64,000 bases of DNA, taken from NCBI RefSeq assembly GCF_001653755.1, contig NZ_CP015125.1:742001-806000 (forward strand), given 5' to 3'. Position numbers and translations under genes: made by a program. The first letter of the stretch is position 1, and the number at the start of each line of letters is the position of its first letter. Positions 34,647 to 43,494 of this stretch are shown here, piece by piece. A model generated the notes under the pieces. It ran no database searches. It was not told the origin of the DNA and saw only the letters and a program-made list of their open reading frames with translations. This stretch comes from Dokdonia donghaensis DSW-1. GTDB lineage: Bacteria > Bacteroidota > Bacteroidia > Flavobacteriales > Flavobacteriaceae.

Positions 34647-35307
34647 ATGTAATATACCCTTGTAGCCTAAGATCTTCTACCGAATATACTACCGAAGAAA
34701 ACCCGTTAGAAAGTACAACATTGCTCGTAGTAACGTCTAGTAAGTCTGTATAATAATGATCTGTGAGTATAATTCCTTTTTTTGCTTTAAGCGAAAACAA
34801 AAACTCTTTTATCTTTTCTTTATACAAGGGCTCTATCATAGAGAAAGGCTCGTCTAGCATAAGGAATGGGTGATTAAGATTTGCTACAAGTAACAGCTCT
34901 AGATAACGTATCTCACCCATTGAGAGTACGCCCGCTTTTTTTGATGCTATTTTTTCTATAAATGGAGCTCTAAAAATGGCGTCTTGATCATCTCCATCAC
35001 TATAAAATAGCGGGATGACATCTCTTACTTTTAAATGCTTAGGTAGAAAGCTTTCTTGCGGTAAATACCCTATATATTGCTCAGGAATAATCTTCTTTTG
35101 AGATATAGGTGAGCCATTTATGGTAAGTGTTGCTTTAGTCGCTTTTAAGGTGCCAAAAAGTATCTTGAGCAATGTAGATTTCCCAGATCCATTAGCACCA
35201 AATAGCCCCAAAATATCACCAGTCTTTAGTGTGAAGGAGACATCTTTAAGCACTTCTTTGCTTCCAAATGATTTTTGTGCAGATATGAGTTGTAGCTCGT
35301 TTATCAT
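34645..35307 (-). CDS. ABC transporter ATP-binding protein
   Basis: ATPase subunit of an ABC system. Seen: Walker A GANGSGKST (about residues 36-44), Q-loop YLPQESF, a divergent signature LSMGEIRYLE (Met replaces the usual second Gly), Walker B FLMLDEPF and the H-loop LTDHYY. At 220 aa it is a compact single NBD. It overlaps the small membrane protein gene upstream by 4 nt (ATGA), which is probably its membrane partner or part of it. Whether it exports or imports cannot be judged. Confidence 0.88.
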   Translation of the reverse strand: MINELQLISAQKSFGSKEVLKDVSFTLKTGDILGLFGANGSGKSTLLKILFGTLKATKATLTINGSPISQKKIIPEQYIGYLPQESFLPKHLKVRDVIPLFYSDGDDQDAIFRAPFIEKIASKKAGVLSMGEIRYLELLLVANLNHPFLMLDEPFSMIEPLYKEKIKEFLFSLKAKKGIILTDHYYTDLLDVTTSNVVLSNGFSSVVYSVEDLRLQGYIT

Positions 35308-35597
35308 ACAAAGAAGGATGTAATGATAAGCAAGACTATGGCTAGAAAACCATTTATCAAATAGGTTCTTGTGATGAGGTGCTTCTTTGTAAAACCAAGA
35401 TTATGGTACATATAGTATTGTTGTTTTTGAAAGTAACCAAAGGCAAGAATGCCCAAGCCAGTCCCAAACACACCAAAAACAACGATGGTTACCAGAACAC
35501 CATTTATAATGCCATCTCGAGCAGGAACTGTCGCGAGTCCAAATAAAATGCAGACTGCAGCAGCATATAATGTTACGTCACGATAAAAGTTCCACAT
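35304..35597 (-). CDS. Small membrane protein, probable ABC partner
   Basis: Not recognised. The 97-aa product has three hydrophobic segments (LYAAAVCILFGLATVP, IINGVLVTIVVFGVFGTGLGILAFGYF, YLINGFLAIVLLIITSFFV). The charged connecting stretch QKQQYYMYHNLGFTKKHLIT resembles the coupling loop of small ABC-2-like membrane proteins. It is first in a two-gene operon with the ABC ATPase (ATGA overlap), so a permease-like role is inferred. Confidence 0.75.
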   Translation of the reverse strand: MWNFYRDVTLYAAAVCILFGLATVPARDGIINGVLVTIVVFGVFGTGLGILAFGYFQKQQYYMYHNLGFTKKHLITRTYLINGFLAIVLLIITSFFV

Positions 35598-35654
35598 AGG
35601 TTAAAAATAGATAATCTCCTTTTAAGGTAGGGGTAACATACTTTAATGGCATAA

Positions 35655-35688
35655 AAAAACCTGCCTATTGTATAACGGGCAGGTTTTT
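35655..35688. terminator. Intrinsic terminator
   Basis: AAAAACCTGCC (35655-35665) pairs perfectly with GGCAGGTTTTT (35678-35688), with A/T runs outside. On the minus strand it follows the 35711 gene and precedes the ABC operon. Confidence 0.85.
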
Positions 35689-35710
35689 AAAAATGTTATA
35701 ATGTCTGTGT

Positions 35711-36181
35711 TTAAATAACATTTATTTGAGCAATATACCTTTCAATAAATTCTTTGTCTTTTTTACTATTCAAAATCAACAATTCATTGTTTTTATGAGT
35801 TCTATAATTCATTAGAAACTTCGTTTTACCACTACGAGTCAATTCTGAAAATTGCAAACATTTTGAGTCAAATTTATTTGTTAGTAATTCCGTTTTTTTA
35901 GTATGCTCAAGTATTTTTCTTAGATAAGTTAATTCTCCGGTTTTTTCGTCAATCTTCAATTCAGAATAATAAACCCAAGCAGTAAACCTATATGATATAA
36001 ATCCAATCGATGTTAAAGCGGTAACGAATATTCCGAGACCAATTCCTAGAAACCAAATTAGAAATACAGAAGAGGCAGCGGTCCAAATAAATAATTCTTT
36101 CCAATTAAATGGAAGTCTATCACTTAAAGTATGAACATTACCATTTCTTGAAATTTTATAGTAACTCCCTTTATGATTCAT
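35711..36181 (-). CDS. Unknown protein with two membrane segments
   Basis: Not recognised. 156 aa: a soluble N-terminus, a hydrophobic block at about residues 29-62 (two adjacent helices around WFLGIGLGIFVTALTSIGFI), then a C-terminal domain with regular beta-like stretches (YYSELKIDEKTGELTYLRKI). It follows the reductase gene on the same strand with a 12-nt gap. Its third positions look more A/T-rich than its neighbours and it carries no palindrome copy, which may mean recent acquisition. Confidence 0.7.
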   Translation of the reverse strand: MNHKGSYYKISRNGNVHTLSDRLPFNWKELFIWTAASSVFLIWFLGIGLGIFVTALTSIGFISYRFTAWVYYSELKIDEKTGELTYLRKILEHTKKTELLTNKFDSKCLQFSELTRSGKTKFLMNYRTHKNNELLILNSKKDKEFIERYIAQINVI

Positions 36182-36193
36182 TATTACTATTAA

Positions 36194-37246
36194 CTATATA
36201 TCATCATAATCTACCACAATTCTAGCTGAGGTAGGATGCGCCTGGCAGGTAAGGATGAGTCCCTCTGCAACCTCTGCATCTGTAAGAATTTGATTTTGAG
36301 ACATCACAGCAGTTCCTTCTGTTACTCTTGCGATACAGCTGCTACATACGCCGCCTTGACAAGAGTGTGGCGCGTCTATATTCTCATCTAGTGAGGCGTC
36401 AAGAATGTTTGTCTCTTGATCCATTGTAAACTCAAACTCCTCATCGTCACAAAGTACTTTTATAGCCGTTTTACCATTTAGAGGCGCCTCGATCTCTGTA
36501 GTTTCTGTACTTGCTGTAAAGAGTTCAAAATGTATGGCAGTGTCTGCAACTTCATTTTCTTTTAGAACTTTAGTTACTTCATTAATCATTGCCTCTGGAC
36601 CACATAAAAAGTAATCGTCAAAGTTGTTTTCGGCATATTTATTTTTTACCACAAAGTTTACCGTAGACTTCATAATACGGCCAAAGTGTGCGCCATCTAC
36701 ACGCGACTGTGAGTAAATACTTTCAATAGAGAAGCGATCTGTATATTGAGATCTCAAAGCTTGTAACTCGTCTATAAACATCGCCTCCTCTGGTGTTCGA
36801 TTCCCGAAGACTAGTACAAAAGTGCTATCTGGAGATTGCGTAAGGGTTGTCTTTATCATAGACAGAATAGGTGTAATACCAGAACCTGCGGCAAATGCTG
36901 CGTAGTTTTTCGCTTTCGCGAAAGCGGAATTATCTATCTTAAATCTACCCTCTGGTTCTTGTACTTCTAGCGTGTCACCTTCCTTAAGTTCTCTATTTGC
37001 ATACGTTGAGAACGTTCCATTTTCTACCTCTTTTACTGCAACGGTAAGCCCTTCTTGAGGTGTGCTACAAATAGAGTAAGCACGTCTAACCTCTATACCA
37101 TCTATGGTAGTTTTTAAAGTAATATATTGACCAGGCGCAAAGGTAAAGTGCTCTTTTAAAGCACCCGGAAGTGCAAAAGTAATAGCAACTGACTTTGCTG
37201 TGATTCTTGTAATGGTCTGAATATGAAGTGTATGAAATGAAGACAT
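36194..37246 (-). CDS. Ferredoxin--NADP reductase-type flavoprotein with 2Fe-2S domain (PaaE/Hmp-like)
   Basis: Electron-transfer protein with three modules in order: an FAD-binding barrel (RRAYSICSTP, about residues 53-62), an NAD(P)-binding domain (AAGSGITPILSMI and YFLCGPEAMI), and a C-terminal plant-type 2Fe-2S ferredoxin (CQGGVCSSC plus the fourth Cys in LTCQAHP). At 350 aa it matches the PaaE-type reductase of phenylacetyl-CoA epoxidase and similar oxygenase partners. No oxygenase gene is nearby. ATG 37246 chosen; the palindrome at 36911-36926 is read as AFAKA between the FAD and NAD domains. Confidence 0.92.
   Translation of the reverse strand: MSSFHTLHIQTITRITAKSVAITFALPGALKEHFTFAPGQYITLKTTIDGIEVRRAYSICSTPQEGLTVAVKEVENGTFSTYANRELKEGDTLEVQEPEGRFKIDNSAFAKAKNYAAFAAGSGITPILSMIKTTLTQSPDSTFVLVFGNRTPEEAMFIDELQALRSQYTDRFSIESIYSQSRVDGAHFGRIMKSTVNFVVKNKYAENNFDDYFLCGPEAMINEVTKVLKENEVADTAIHFELFTASTETTEIEAPLNGKTAIKVLCDDEEFEFTMDQETNILDASLDENIDAPHSCQGGVCSSCIARVTEGTAVMSQNQILTDAEVAEGLILTCQAHPTSARIVVDYDDI
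36911..36926. repeat. Dispersed palindrome, exact copy
   Basis: CGCTTTCGCGAAAGCG in the reductase gene (minus strand), read as A-F-A-K-A in the linker between FAD and NAD(P) domains. Confidence 0.95.
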
Positions 37247-37260
37247 AGCTATTTTTTTTA

Positions 37261-37268
37261 CAAAAATA
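37261..37268 (-). promoter_or_regulatory. Putative -7 promoter box for the reductase gene
   Basis: On the minus strand TATTTTTG, an exact TAnnTTTG match, 14 nt before the ATG at 37246. Confidence 0.5.
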
Positions 37269-37340
37269 CAAAGCAATGCGTTTTATGTGTAACATTACGA
37301 GTAGTTTAAATACCTATACCTCGCTAAACAACCGAAAATT

Positions 37341-38810
37341 ATGGTCAAACAATTTGTAAGCCTTGAGTGGAAGGCATTTTTTAGAAGTCCTGCTTTTGGG
37401 ACTAACCTTGCACTTAAAATTTTGATGGTTTTTGGAGCCTTAATGATGGTTTTATACCTAGGAGGTGCTGGTGTGGGTCTTTATTTTATACTTGAAAAAG
37501 CAGACCTTGAGCCTTTCTCTACCGTAAATACATTTGTTATTTATTACATAGTAGGTGATCTCATAATAAGATATATGGGACAAAAGATGCCCGTGGTAAA
37601 TATCAAACCGCTATTACTTTTACCTTTTAAAAAGACTAAGATTGTAAAGTTTGCACTTGGTAAAACGGTGCTTGCCTTCTGGAACTGGATGCACGCTTTT
37701 TTCTTTATTCCATTTTCTATTGTTTTACTGGCAAAGGGTTTTAGTCCGCTAGGTGTAATTGCGTGGCACGTGGCTATGTTTTGCTTTATATATGCAAATA
37801 ATTTTATTAATGTCTTTTTAAATGACAAGTTGTGGCTTGTGTTGAGCGTAGGAGCATTATTTGCTGCCTTAGGCTTTGCTCAGTATTATGGCTATTTTGA
37901 TATCACAGCGTTTACACAACCGTTTTTTCAAGGGTTATATGAGTATATGTGGCCTGTTATATTTCCTATAGCATTACTTGTTACAGTAGCAACGGTTGCT
38001 TTTAAGTACTTTCTTGCAAGACTGTATCTAGATGCAGGGCTGGCAAAAAAGGTAAGTGAAGCAAGTGGTGGAGATTTAGGGTGGCTAGACCGTTTTGGGA
38101 AGCAGTCTACCTTTCTTAAAAATGATATTAGACTCATAATGAGAAATAAACGCTCTAAAACTACGGTGTTTATGAGTGTTATGTTTTTGTTTTATGGATT
38201 GCTCTTTTTTACAGGCGCTGTTGAGGTGTATGATGGCCCTTTTTGGAAAATGTTTGCAGCAGTATTTGTAAGTGGTGGTTTCCTTTTTAGTTTTGGGCAG
38301 TTTGTTCCTTCTTGGGATAGTGCCTATTACCCGCTTATGATGACACAAAATATTGCCTATAAAGATTATTTAAAGTCTAAGTGGCTACTCTTGGTGATTG
38401 CTACATTCTTTTCGGCGATATTATGTATACCCTATATTTATTTTGGGTGGGATGTACTTATTGCAGTACTAGTAGGAGCTATATTTAATATGGGTATAAA
38501 TGCACACCTTGTATTACTAGGGGGCGCTTATATAAAAACACCCATAGACTTACAGAGTGGTAAAAAAGCCTTTGGAGACAAGAGTTCTTTTAACCTTAAA
38601 ACGCTGCTTGTGAGTTTACCTAAAATGCTTGGGCCTATGGCGCTTTATGCGATAGGGCACTTTACGGTAGGACCTACTTTGGGCTATGCACTAGTTGCTA
38701 TAGTAGGGCTTATAGGCTTTGCTTTTAGAGATAAAGTATTTGACCAGATTATAAAAATATATAAGACAGAGAAGTATAAAACGCTTGCAGCTTACAAACA
38801 AACAAAATAG
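37341..38810 (+). CDS. DUF5687 family membrane protein (ABC permease)
   Basis: Polytopic membrane protein, 489 aa with about 12 hydrophobic segments, of a Bacteroidetes family (DUF5687) that accompanies ABC ATPases. Seen: N-terminal FVSLEWKAFFRSPAFGTNLALKIL, where the SLEWKxFxRS pattern is typical, then IGDLIIRYM-like and FGQFVPSWDSAYYPLMMTQNI segments, and a charged mid-loop. It precedes the ATPase gene by 7 nt, so the two are an exporter-like ABC pair of unknown substrate. Confidence 0.86.
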   Translation: MVKQFVSLEWKAFFRSPAFGTNLALKILMVFGALMMVLYLGGAGVGLYFILEKADLEPFSTVNTFVIYYIVGDLIIRYMGQKMPVVNIKPLLLLPFKKTKIVKFALGKTVLAFWNWMHAFFFIPFSIVLLAKGFSPLGVIAWHVAMFCFIYANNFINVFLNDKLWLVLSVGALFAALGFAQYYGYFDITAFTQPFFQGLYEYMWPVIFPIALLVTVATVAFKYFLARLYLDAGLAKKVSEASGGDLGWLDRFGKQSTFLKNDIRLIMRNKRSKTTVFMSVMFLFYGLLFFTGAVEVYDGPFWKMFAAVFVSGGFLFSFGQFVPSWDSAYYPLMMTQNIAYKDYLKSKWLLLVIATFFSAILCIPYIYFGWDVLIAVLVGAIFNMGINAHLVLLGGAYIKTPIDLQSGKKAFGDKSSFNLKTLLVSLPKMLGPMALYAIGHFTVGPTLGYALVAIVGLIGFAFRDKVFDQIIKIYKTEKYKTLAAYKQTK

Positions 38811-38817
38811 AGAGACG

Positions 38818-39531
38818 ATGATCACAGTACACAACTTGTCAAAATCATATAACGGAGTTACAGTTCTTAACCTTGAAGGTTTTAAAATCCCAAAGGGTCA
38901 GTCTTTTGGACTTGTAGGTAATAATGGGGCCGGTAAGACTACGCTTTTTAGTTGTCTGCTAGATCTTATACAACCTTCTACGGGTTATATAGAAAATGGA
39001 GGCGTAAAAGTAAATGAGAGTGAAGACTGGAAAACACACACGGCTTCTTTTATAGATGAGTCATTCCTGATAGGATACCTTACTCCAGAAGAGTACTTTT
39101 ATTTTATAGGAGACCTAAGAGGAGAAAATAAAGCAGATGTAGATGCGTTGCTGGCAACTTTTGAAGACTTTTTTAACGATGAGATTATAGGGAAACGTAA
39201 ATACTTACGTGACCTTTCAAAAGGAAATCAAAAAAAGGTGGGTATCGTAGCGACCTTAATAGGGAGTCCAGATGTAATTATACTTGATGAGCCATTTGCA
39301 AATCTTGACCCTACTACGCAAATACGTTTAAAAGGAATCATAAAAAAGATGGCATCAGATAGAGAGGTAACTGTCTTGGTATCTAGTCACGATCTTCAGC
39401 ACGTAACAGAAGTTTGTGAGCGTATTGTAGTTTTAGAGAAAGGGAGCTTAGTAAAAGATATTATGACTTCTCCAGCAACTCTTAAAGATCTAGAGGCTTA
39501 CTTTGCTGGTAATGAGGTAGTAGTAGAGTAA
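38818..39531 (+). CDS. ABC transporter ATP-binding protein
   Basis: ATPase partner of the DUF5687 permease. Seen: Walker A GNNGAGKTT (about residues 36-44), the signature LSKGNQKKVGI (LSxGxxKK type, as in NatA/CcmA-like exporters), Walker B VIILDEPFANLDP and the H-loop VSSHDLQHV. 237 aa from ATG 38818; an earlier in-frame start at 38785 overlaps the permease. The NatA-like signature suggests export. Confidence 0.92.
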   Translation: MITVHNLSKSYNGVTVLNLEGFKIPKGQSFGLVGNNGAGKTTLFSCLLDLIQPSTGYIENGGVKVNESEDWKTHTASFIDESFLIGYLTPEEYFYFIGDLRGENKADVDALLATFEDFFNDEIIGKRKYLRDLSKGNQKKVGIVATLIGSPDVIILDEPFANLDPTTQIRLKGIIKKMASDREVTVLVSSHDLQHVTEVCERIVVLEKGSLVKDIMTSPATLKDLEAYFAGNEVVVE

Positions 39532-39536
39532 GAGCC

Positions 39537-39597
39537 TTAAGTTGGGTTAAAAAAAATGGCCACAATAAAGCGACCATTTCCTAAGTTCCCCAACTTA
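39537..39597 (+). ncRNA. Possible structured RNA element (long nested inverted repeat)
   Basis: A 10-bp outer stem (39537-39546 with 39588-39597) encloses a 6-bp inner stem (39554-39559 with 39574-39579), immediately after the ABC gene stop. It is followed by another perfect hairpin and a T-run terminator. It may be a 3' UTR stability element or a small RNA; no known family recognised. Confidence 0.4.
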
Positions 39598-39650
39598 ATT
39601 CTTCAAGTTTATGCAACTTGAACAGTAAAAATACTAAAGTGCTAGGTATC

Positions 39651-39675
39651 AACCGAAAAAACAGCGGTTTTTTTT
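39651..39675 (+). terminator. Short intrinsic terminator
   Basis: AACCG/CGGTT stem (39651-39655 and 39665-39669) followed by a run of T to 39675. Short stem but a good T-tract; it would end the ABC operon transcript. Confidence 0.6.
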
Positions 39676-39855
39676 AGAATTTTCTTAACTTTTTTTTAAG
39701 ACATCCATAAATTATCTGCTCAAAGGCACTATATGACGTGAAGAGTCCTAATAAAAAGATGGAAATCTATGTTTTTTCAAAAAGAAATGTATTTTTACAC
39801 GCTTCCATACTAAAATGGGTAAATTACAGTTCCTTTTAGTAAAAACACAACAGGT

Positions 39856-42393
39856 TTGACAATACTCTTAAGACGTATCCTCTGTACAAGTATTCTTGTA
39901 TTAATTCTTGCGAGCTGCTCTCGCAAGAAAGATTCATTTATAAGTCGCAACTACCACGCAGTTACCACAGAGTACAATACGTTATATAATGGTAACGTCG
40001 CCCTAGATGAAGGTAAGAGCGCACTTATACAAACCTTTAATGATAACTACTGGGAAGTACTACCTATAGAGCGCATATCTTTTGAAGAAAACACCGCTCT
40101 AGGTGAAGAAAATAGAGATCCTAACTTTGTAAGAGCAGAAGAAAAAGCAATTAAAGCGATACAACGCCACTCTATGAAAATAGATGGAGAAGAGCGCAAC
40201 CCACAAATGGATGAAGCCTTCTTACTACTAGGAAAAGCAAGATATTTTGACCAGCAATTTGTACCAGCACTCGAAGCTTTTAATTACGTACTTGCATATT
40301 ACCCTAAGAGTAACAATATCGCTCAGGCAAAAGTCTGGAAGGAAAAGACAAACATCAGGCTAGAAAATAATGAGATTGCTATAGAGAATCTCAACAAGAT
40401 TTTTAAAGTAGAGAAAAATCTCAAAAACCAAGACATTGCAGATGCAAAAGCAATGCTCGCTCAGGCCTATCTTAATCTAAACAAACCAGATAGTGCTCTC
40501 ATTTATATAAAAGAAGCTTCAGACCTCACTCGTAAGTATGAAGAAAGAGGTCGCTATAACTACATCAAGGGGCAGCTGTATAATCGTCTAGATAAAAAAG
40601 ATAGTGCAAATCTCGCCTTTCAAGAAGTGATAGACCTTAATAGAAAGATACCTCGCAAGTATCATATAAATGCACATTTAGAACAAATACGTAGTAGTGA
40701 CCTTACTACAGAAGATACACTTGCACTAAGAGAGCGTCTAGATAAAATGATAAGTAATAGAGAGAATAGACCATTTTTAGATAAAATATATTACACAAAG
40801 GCGGCCTATTATATGAGCCTAGGTAAAGAAGACTCTGCTATTGCAAATTATAACAAGTCATTAAGGGAGACAAGCACAGATAACTACCTTGTGTCACGAG
40901 ATTATCTCGCACTTGCAGACTATAATTTTGAGCAAGCCGCATATAAAACGGCTGGAGCTTATTATGATAGTATGCTGGGTAAAATAAGCGACCGCACAAG
41001 AGAGTATAGGTCTGTAAAAAAGAAACGTGATAACCTTACAGATGTTATAGCCTATGAGGATCTCACACAACGCAACGATAGTATTATCTCACTAGTCACG
41101 ATGTCTGAAGATGATCTTACGGCATATTTTGATAACTATATAGCAGAGCTTAAGGCAAAAGAAGCGGCAGACTCTATAGCTAGAGTAGATAAAATACGTA
41201 ATAACGAGTTTTTTAATAGTAGTTCTAGTGCTCGTAAAAAAACACAAGCTACAGCTGGTGAATTTTACTTCTATAATGATGTAGCGGTATCTTATGGTAA
41301 GCAAGCCTTTGAGCGTAGATGGGGTAAAAGAAGACTAGCAGATGGATGGCGCCTCTCATCAAAACAAACTCCAGCTAGTAACGGAGGGCTCTTGCCGGTA
41401 GCACTTCAAGAAGAAGAGGAGACACAAAAGAAAACAGCACAAGACTATATTGCAACACTACCTAGGGATAGAACTCAAATAGATAGCCTCATTAAAGAGC
41501 GTGACTTTGCCTACTTTCAGCTAGGGCTTATTTATAAAGAAAAGTTTAAAGAATATCCTTTGGCGGCAAATCGTTTAGAAAAGCTATTAAGTTTCAAGCC
41601 TGATGAGAAGCTTGTGTTGCCAGCTACCTATAACTTGTATCAAGTGTATGAATCTATGGACGCTTTCGCGAAAGCGGAAACCTATAAAAACGAGATCACC
41701 ACAAAGTATCCAGACTCTCGTTATGCTACAAGAATAAATAATCCTAATACAGCACTTGAAGCAGATGCAGAGGCTCCAGAAGAAATTTATAAAGGTTTAT
41801 ATAAGCGTTTTCAAAACCAAGAATATGCAGGTCTTCTCTCAGACCTAGAAGTAAAAATTGATCAACTTTATGGAGATCCATATTTACCTAAATTTGAACT
41901 GCTTAAAGCAACCGTGTTAGGTAGATATAAAGGGTATGATGCTTACAAAGAGAGCCTTAATTATGTAGCACTTACCTACCCGCGTACAGAAGAAGGTAAG
42001 AAAGCTCAAAACTTATTGCGCAACGCTTTGCCTACAATGAAGTTTGAAAACTTTGATGACGAGGCAATTTCTATAAACTATAAGGTGCTATACTCCTTTA
42101 CAAGTTCTGACGTGCAGGGAGCGCGCGATTTTCAGAGGAGACTTGTAGAGAGCTTTGAAAAAATAGGCTACACACAGTTTTCTACCTCTATAGATGTATA
42201 TAATGATAAAGAGTCTTTTGTAGTAATACACTTTTTAGACAGTAGAAGTCAAGCCGAAGGCCTTGTTGAATTACTTGCAGTAAATGATCAAGTAAGAATT
42301 ACAAGACCTAATACCATTATTGCTTCAGAAAATTATAAGATCATCCAAGTACATAAAAACTTTGATGCTTATAAGGCACAAAAAACAAAATGA
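39856..42393 (+). CDS. sprE: Type IX secretion / gliding motility lipoprotein SprE (PorW)
   Basis: Outer-membrane TPR lipoprotein needed for type IX secretion and, in gliding species, motility. Seen: signal peptide and lipobox ILASCS (about residue 21), the hallmark N-terminal FISRNYHAVTTEYNTLYNGNVALDEG, EERNPQMDEAFLLLGKARYFDQQFVPALEAFNYVL, many TPR-like helical pairs, and a C-terminal domain ending IIQVHKNFD. 845 aa, usual for the family. TTG start at 39856. The palindrome at 41661-41676 is read as AFAKA in a TPR-like helix. The T9SS substrate at 52135 fits the presence of this system. Next is bactofilin, 24 nt downstream. Confidence 0.93.
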   Translation: MTILLRRILCTSILVLILASCSRKKDSFISRNYHAVTTEYNTLYNGNVALDEGKSALIQTFNDNYWEVLPIERISFEENTALGEENRDPNFVRAEEKAIKAIQRHSMKIDGEERNPQMDEAFLLLGKARYFDQQFVPALEAFNYVLAYYPKSNNIAQAKVWKEKTNIRLENNEIAIENLNKIFKVEKNLKNQDIADAKAMLAQAYLNLNKPDSALIYIKEASDLTRKYEERGRYNYIKGQLYNRLDKKDSANLAFQEVIDLNRKIPRKYHINAHLEQIRSSDLTTEDTLALRERLDKMISNRENRPFLDKIYYTKAAYYMSLGKEDSAIANYNKSLRETSTDNYLVSRDYLALADYNFEQAAYKTAGAYYDSMLGKISDRTREYRSVKKKRDNLTDVIAYEDLTQRNDSIISLVTMSEDDLTAYFDNYIAELKAKEAADSIARVDKIRNNEFFNSSSSARKKTQATAGEFYFYNDVAVSYGKQAFERRWGKRRLADGWRLSSKQTPASNGGLLPVALQEEEETQKKTAQDYIATLPRDRTQIDSLIKERDFAYFQLGLIYKEKFKEYPLAANRLEKLLSFKPDEKLVLPATYNLYQVYESMDAFAKAETYKNEITTKYPDSRYATRINNPNTALEADAEAPEEIYKGLYKRFQNQEYAGLLSDLEVKIDQLYGDPYLPKFELLKATVLGRYKGYDAYKESLNYVALTYPRTEEGKKAQNLLRNALPTMKFENFDDEAISINYKVLYSFTSSDVQGARDFQRRLVESFEKIGYTQFSTSIDVYNDKESFVVIHFLDSRSQAEGLVELLAVNDQVRITRPNTIIASENYKIIQVHKNFDAYKAQKTK
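41661..41676. repeat. Dispersed palindrome, exact copy
   Basis: CGCTTTCGCGAAAGCG in sprE, read as A-F-A-K-A inside a helix (context MDAFAKAETYK). Confidence 0.95.
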
Positions 42394-42417
42394 GATTAAA
42401 TATAAACCCCCTTACAA

Positions 42418-42822
42418 ATGTTTTCAGATAACAAAAAAGGAAAAGGACCTGCACTTACAAATCAACAAAACCGCATAAGCCAGGGTACAACTCTTAAAGG
42501 AGATGTTACCTCAGAAGGAGGTTTTCGTATAGATGGTGTAATAGAGGGTAATATTACAGCACCAAATAAGATTGTAATAGGTAAAACAGGTGTTGTAACT
42601 GGTACAGTTATTTGCAACGATGCAGATGTAGAGGGTAAAATTGTAGGTAGATTAGAGATAAAAAATTTACTTTCTATAAAGACTTCTGCACATATTGAAG
42701 GAGAGGTTATTACTGGAAAGCTTGCCGTAGAGCCTGGGGCAACCTTTAACGCATCTTGTGAGATGAAAGGCAACCTTAAATCGCTATCAAATGCCAAAGG
42801 AAAAGGAGAACGCTCCGCTTAA
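42418..42822 (+). CDS. Bactofilin (polymer-forming cytoskeletal protein)
   Basis: Self-polymerising beta-helical cytoskeletal protein linked to cell shape and envelope positioning. Seen: 134 aa; disordered basic N-terminus, then a core of short repeats with hydrophobic spacing (GTTLKGDVTSEGGFRIDGVI, EGNITAPNKIVIGKTGVVTG, VEGKIVGRLEIKNLLSIKTS), and a short tail. This is the whole DUF583 domain. It lies between sprE and the ATP synthase genes and overlaps atpZ by 32 nt, an unusually long overlap that implies coupling. Confidence 0.94.
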   Translation: MFSDNKKGKGPALTNQQNRISQGTTLKGDVTSEGGFRIDGVIEGNITAPNKIVIGKTGVVTGTVICNDADVEGKIVGRLEIKNLLSIKTSAHIEGEVITGKLAVEPGATFNASCEMKGNLKSLSNAKGKGERSA

Positions 42823-43006
42823 AAACTGGGCACGATTTTCTACCATTGCTTTACAGATGGGAGTGACTATATACTTAGGTAATCTACTAGGTGTATGGCT
42901 CGATCAAAAATTTGAAACTACATACTTAGAAAAAACAGTTACACTCTTTGCTATTTTTCTATCTATCTACTTCGTCATAAAAGGGGTAATGCGTCTCAAT
43001 AAATAA
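42791..43006 (+). CDS. atpZ: AtpZ/AtpI-type ATP synthase accessory membrane protein
   Basis: Small protein encoded ahead of F1Fo ATP synthase genes, thought to help c-ring assembly or magnesium/calcium transport. Seen: 71 aa with two membrane helices (TIALQMGVTIYLGNLLGVWLDQKF and TLFAIFLSIYFVIKGVMRL) and the family motif GVWLDQKF. The ATG at 42791 lies inside the bactofilin frame. The next gene begins right at its stop. Confidence 0.88.
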   Translation: MPKEKENAPLKNWARFSTIALQMGVTIYLGNLLGVWLDQKFETTYLEKTVTLFAIFLSIYFVIKGVMRLNK

Positions 43007-43408
43007 GTGTTGATTAAAAAATTAATTCTTTATACACTTGGTGTTATAAGCTTATTTCTCATTAGTTATAACGTTCACCATTATCTCACATTAAAATTTG
43101 AGATATATCATCCATACAGTTTATGGAGTGTTTATCTATATCAAGCAATAGCATCTTATATACTTGTGGTAGTCTTTGAGCTACTTGCCTCGCTCACAAA
43201 AGAGTTTAAAGATCAACTAGGCTTTTTATACTTAGGATCTATGGCGGTAAAAGTTTTATTCTTTTGTGTTCTTTTTAGAGATGTTATTTTTTTTGGACCT
43301 GATTTGAGTAAGAGAGACAGTGTTTCTCTACTGTTACCCATCTTCATATTTATCTTTTATGAGGTAATTGTTATTGTGAAAATCTTGAATAGAGAGACTC
43401 AAAATTGA
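43007..43408 (+). CDS. Small membrane protein of the ATP synthase locus (DUF6168-like)
   Basis: 133 aa with four hydrophobic segments (ILYTLGVISLFLISYNV; LYQAIASYILVVVFELLA; FLYLGSMAVKVLFFCVLF; LLLPIFIFIFYEVIVIVKIL). Position between atpZ and atpB in Flavobacteria matches the DUF6168/AtpI-like slot, and topology resembles AtpI; the family name is from memory. GTG at 43007 directly follows the atpZ stop. An in-frame TTG at 43010 is also possible. Confidence 0.72.
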   Translation: MLIKKLILYTLGVISLFLISYNVHHYLTLKFEIYHPYSLWSVYLYQAIASYILVVVFELLASLTKEFKDQLGFLYLGSMAVKVLFFCVLFRDVIFFGPDLSKRDSVSLLLPIFIFIFYEVIVIVKILNRETQN

Positions 43409-43446
43409 AATAATTACGAAATCTGTTTTATTTTCAAGAAAATGAG

Positions 43447-43454
43447 TACTTTTG
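43447..43454 (+). promoter_or_regulatory. Putative -7 promoter box for atpBEFHAG
   Basis: TACTTTTG, an exact TAnnTTTG match, 40 nt before the atpB ATG. It suggests that the structural ATP synthase genes can be transcribed separately from the sprE-bactofilin-atpZ genes. Confidence 0.6.
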
Positions 43455-43494
43455 CACAGAATTTTAGGCCACATCATTTATTGAAAATATTGGA

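Larger units (their letters stand above)
39532..39855 (+). other. 324-nt intergenic region with nested hairpins
   Basis: Between the ABC ATPase gene and sprE. It holds, in order: a long imperfect inverted repeat (TTAAGTTGGG 39537-39546 with CCCAACTTAA 39588-39597, enclosing AAATGG/CCATTT), a perfect 8-bp hairpin TTCAAGTT/AACTTGAA (39602-39622), and a short terminator (39651-39675). No coding frame. The rest up to sprE is AT-rich and may contain the sprE promoter; I see no exact TAnnTTTG. Confidence 0.6.
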
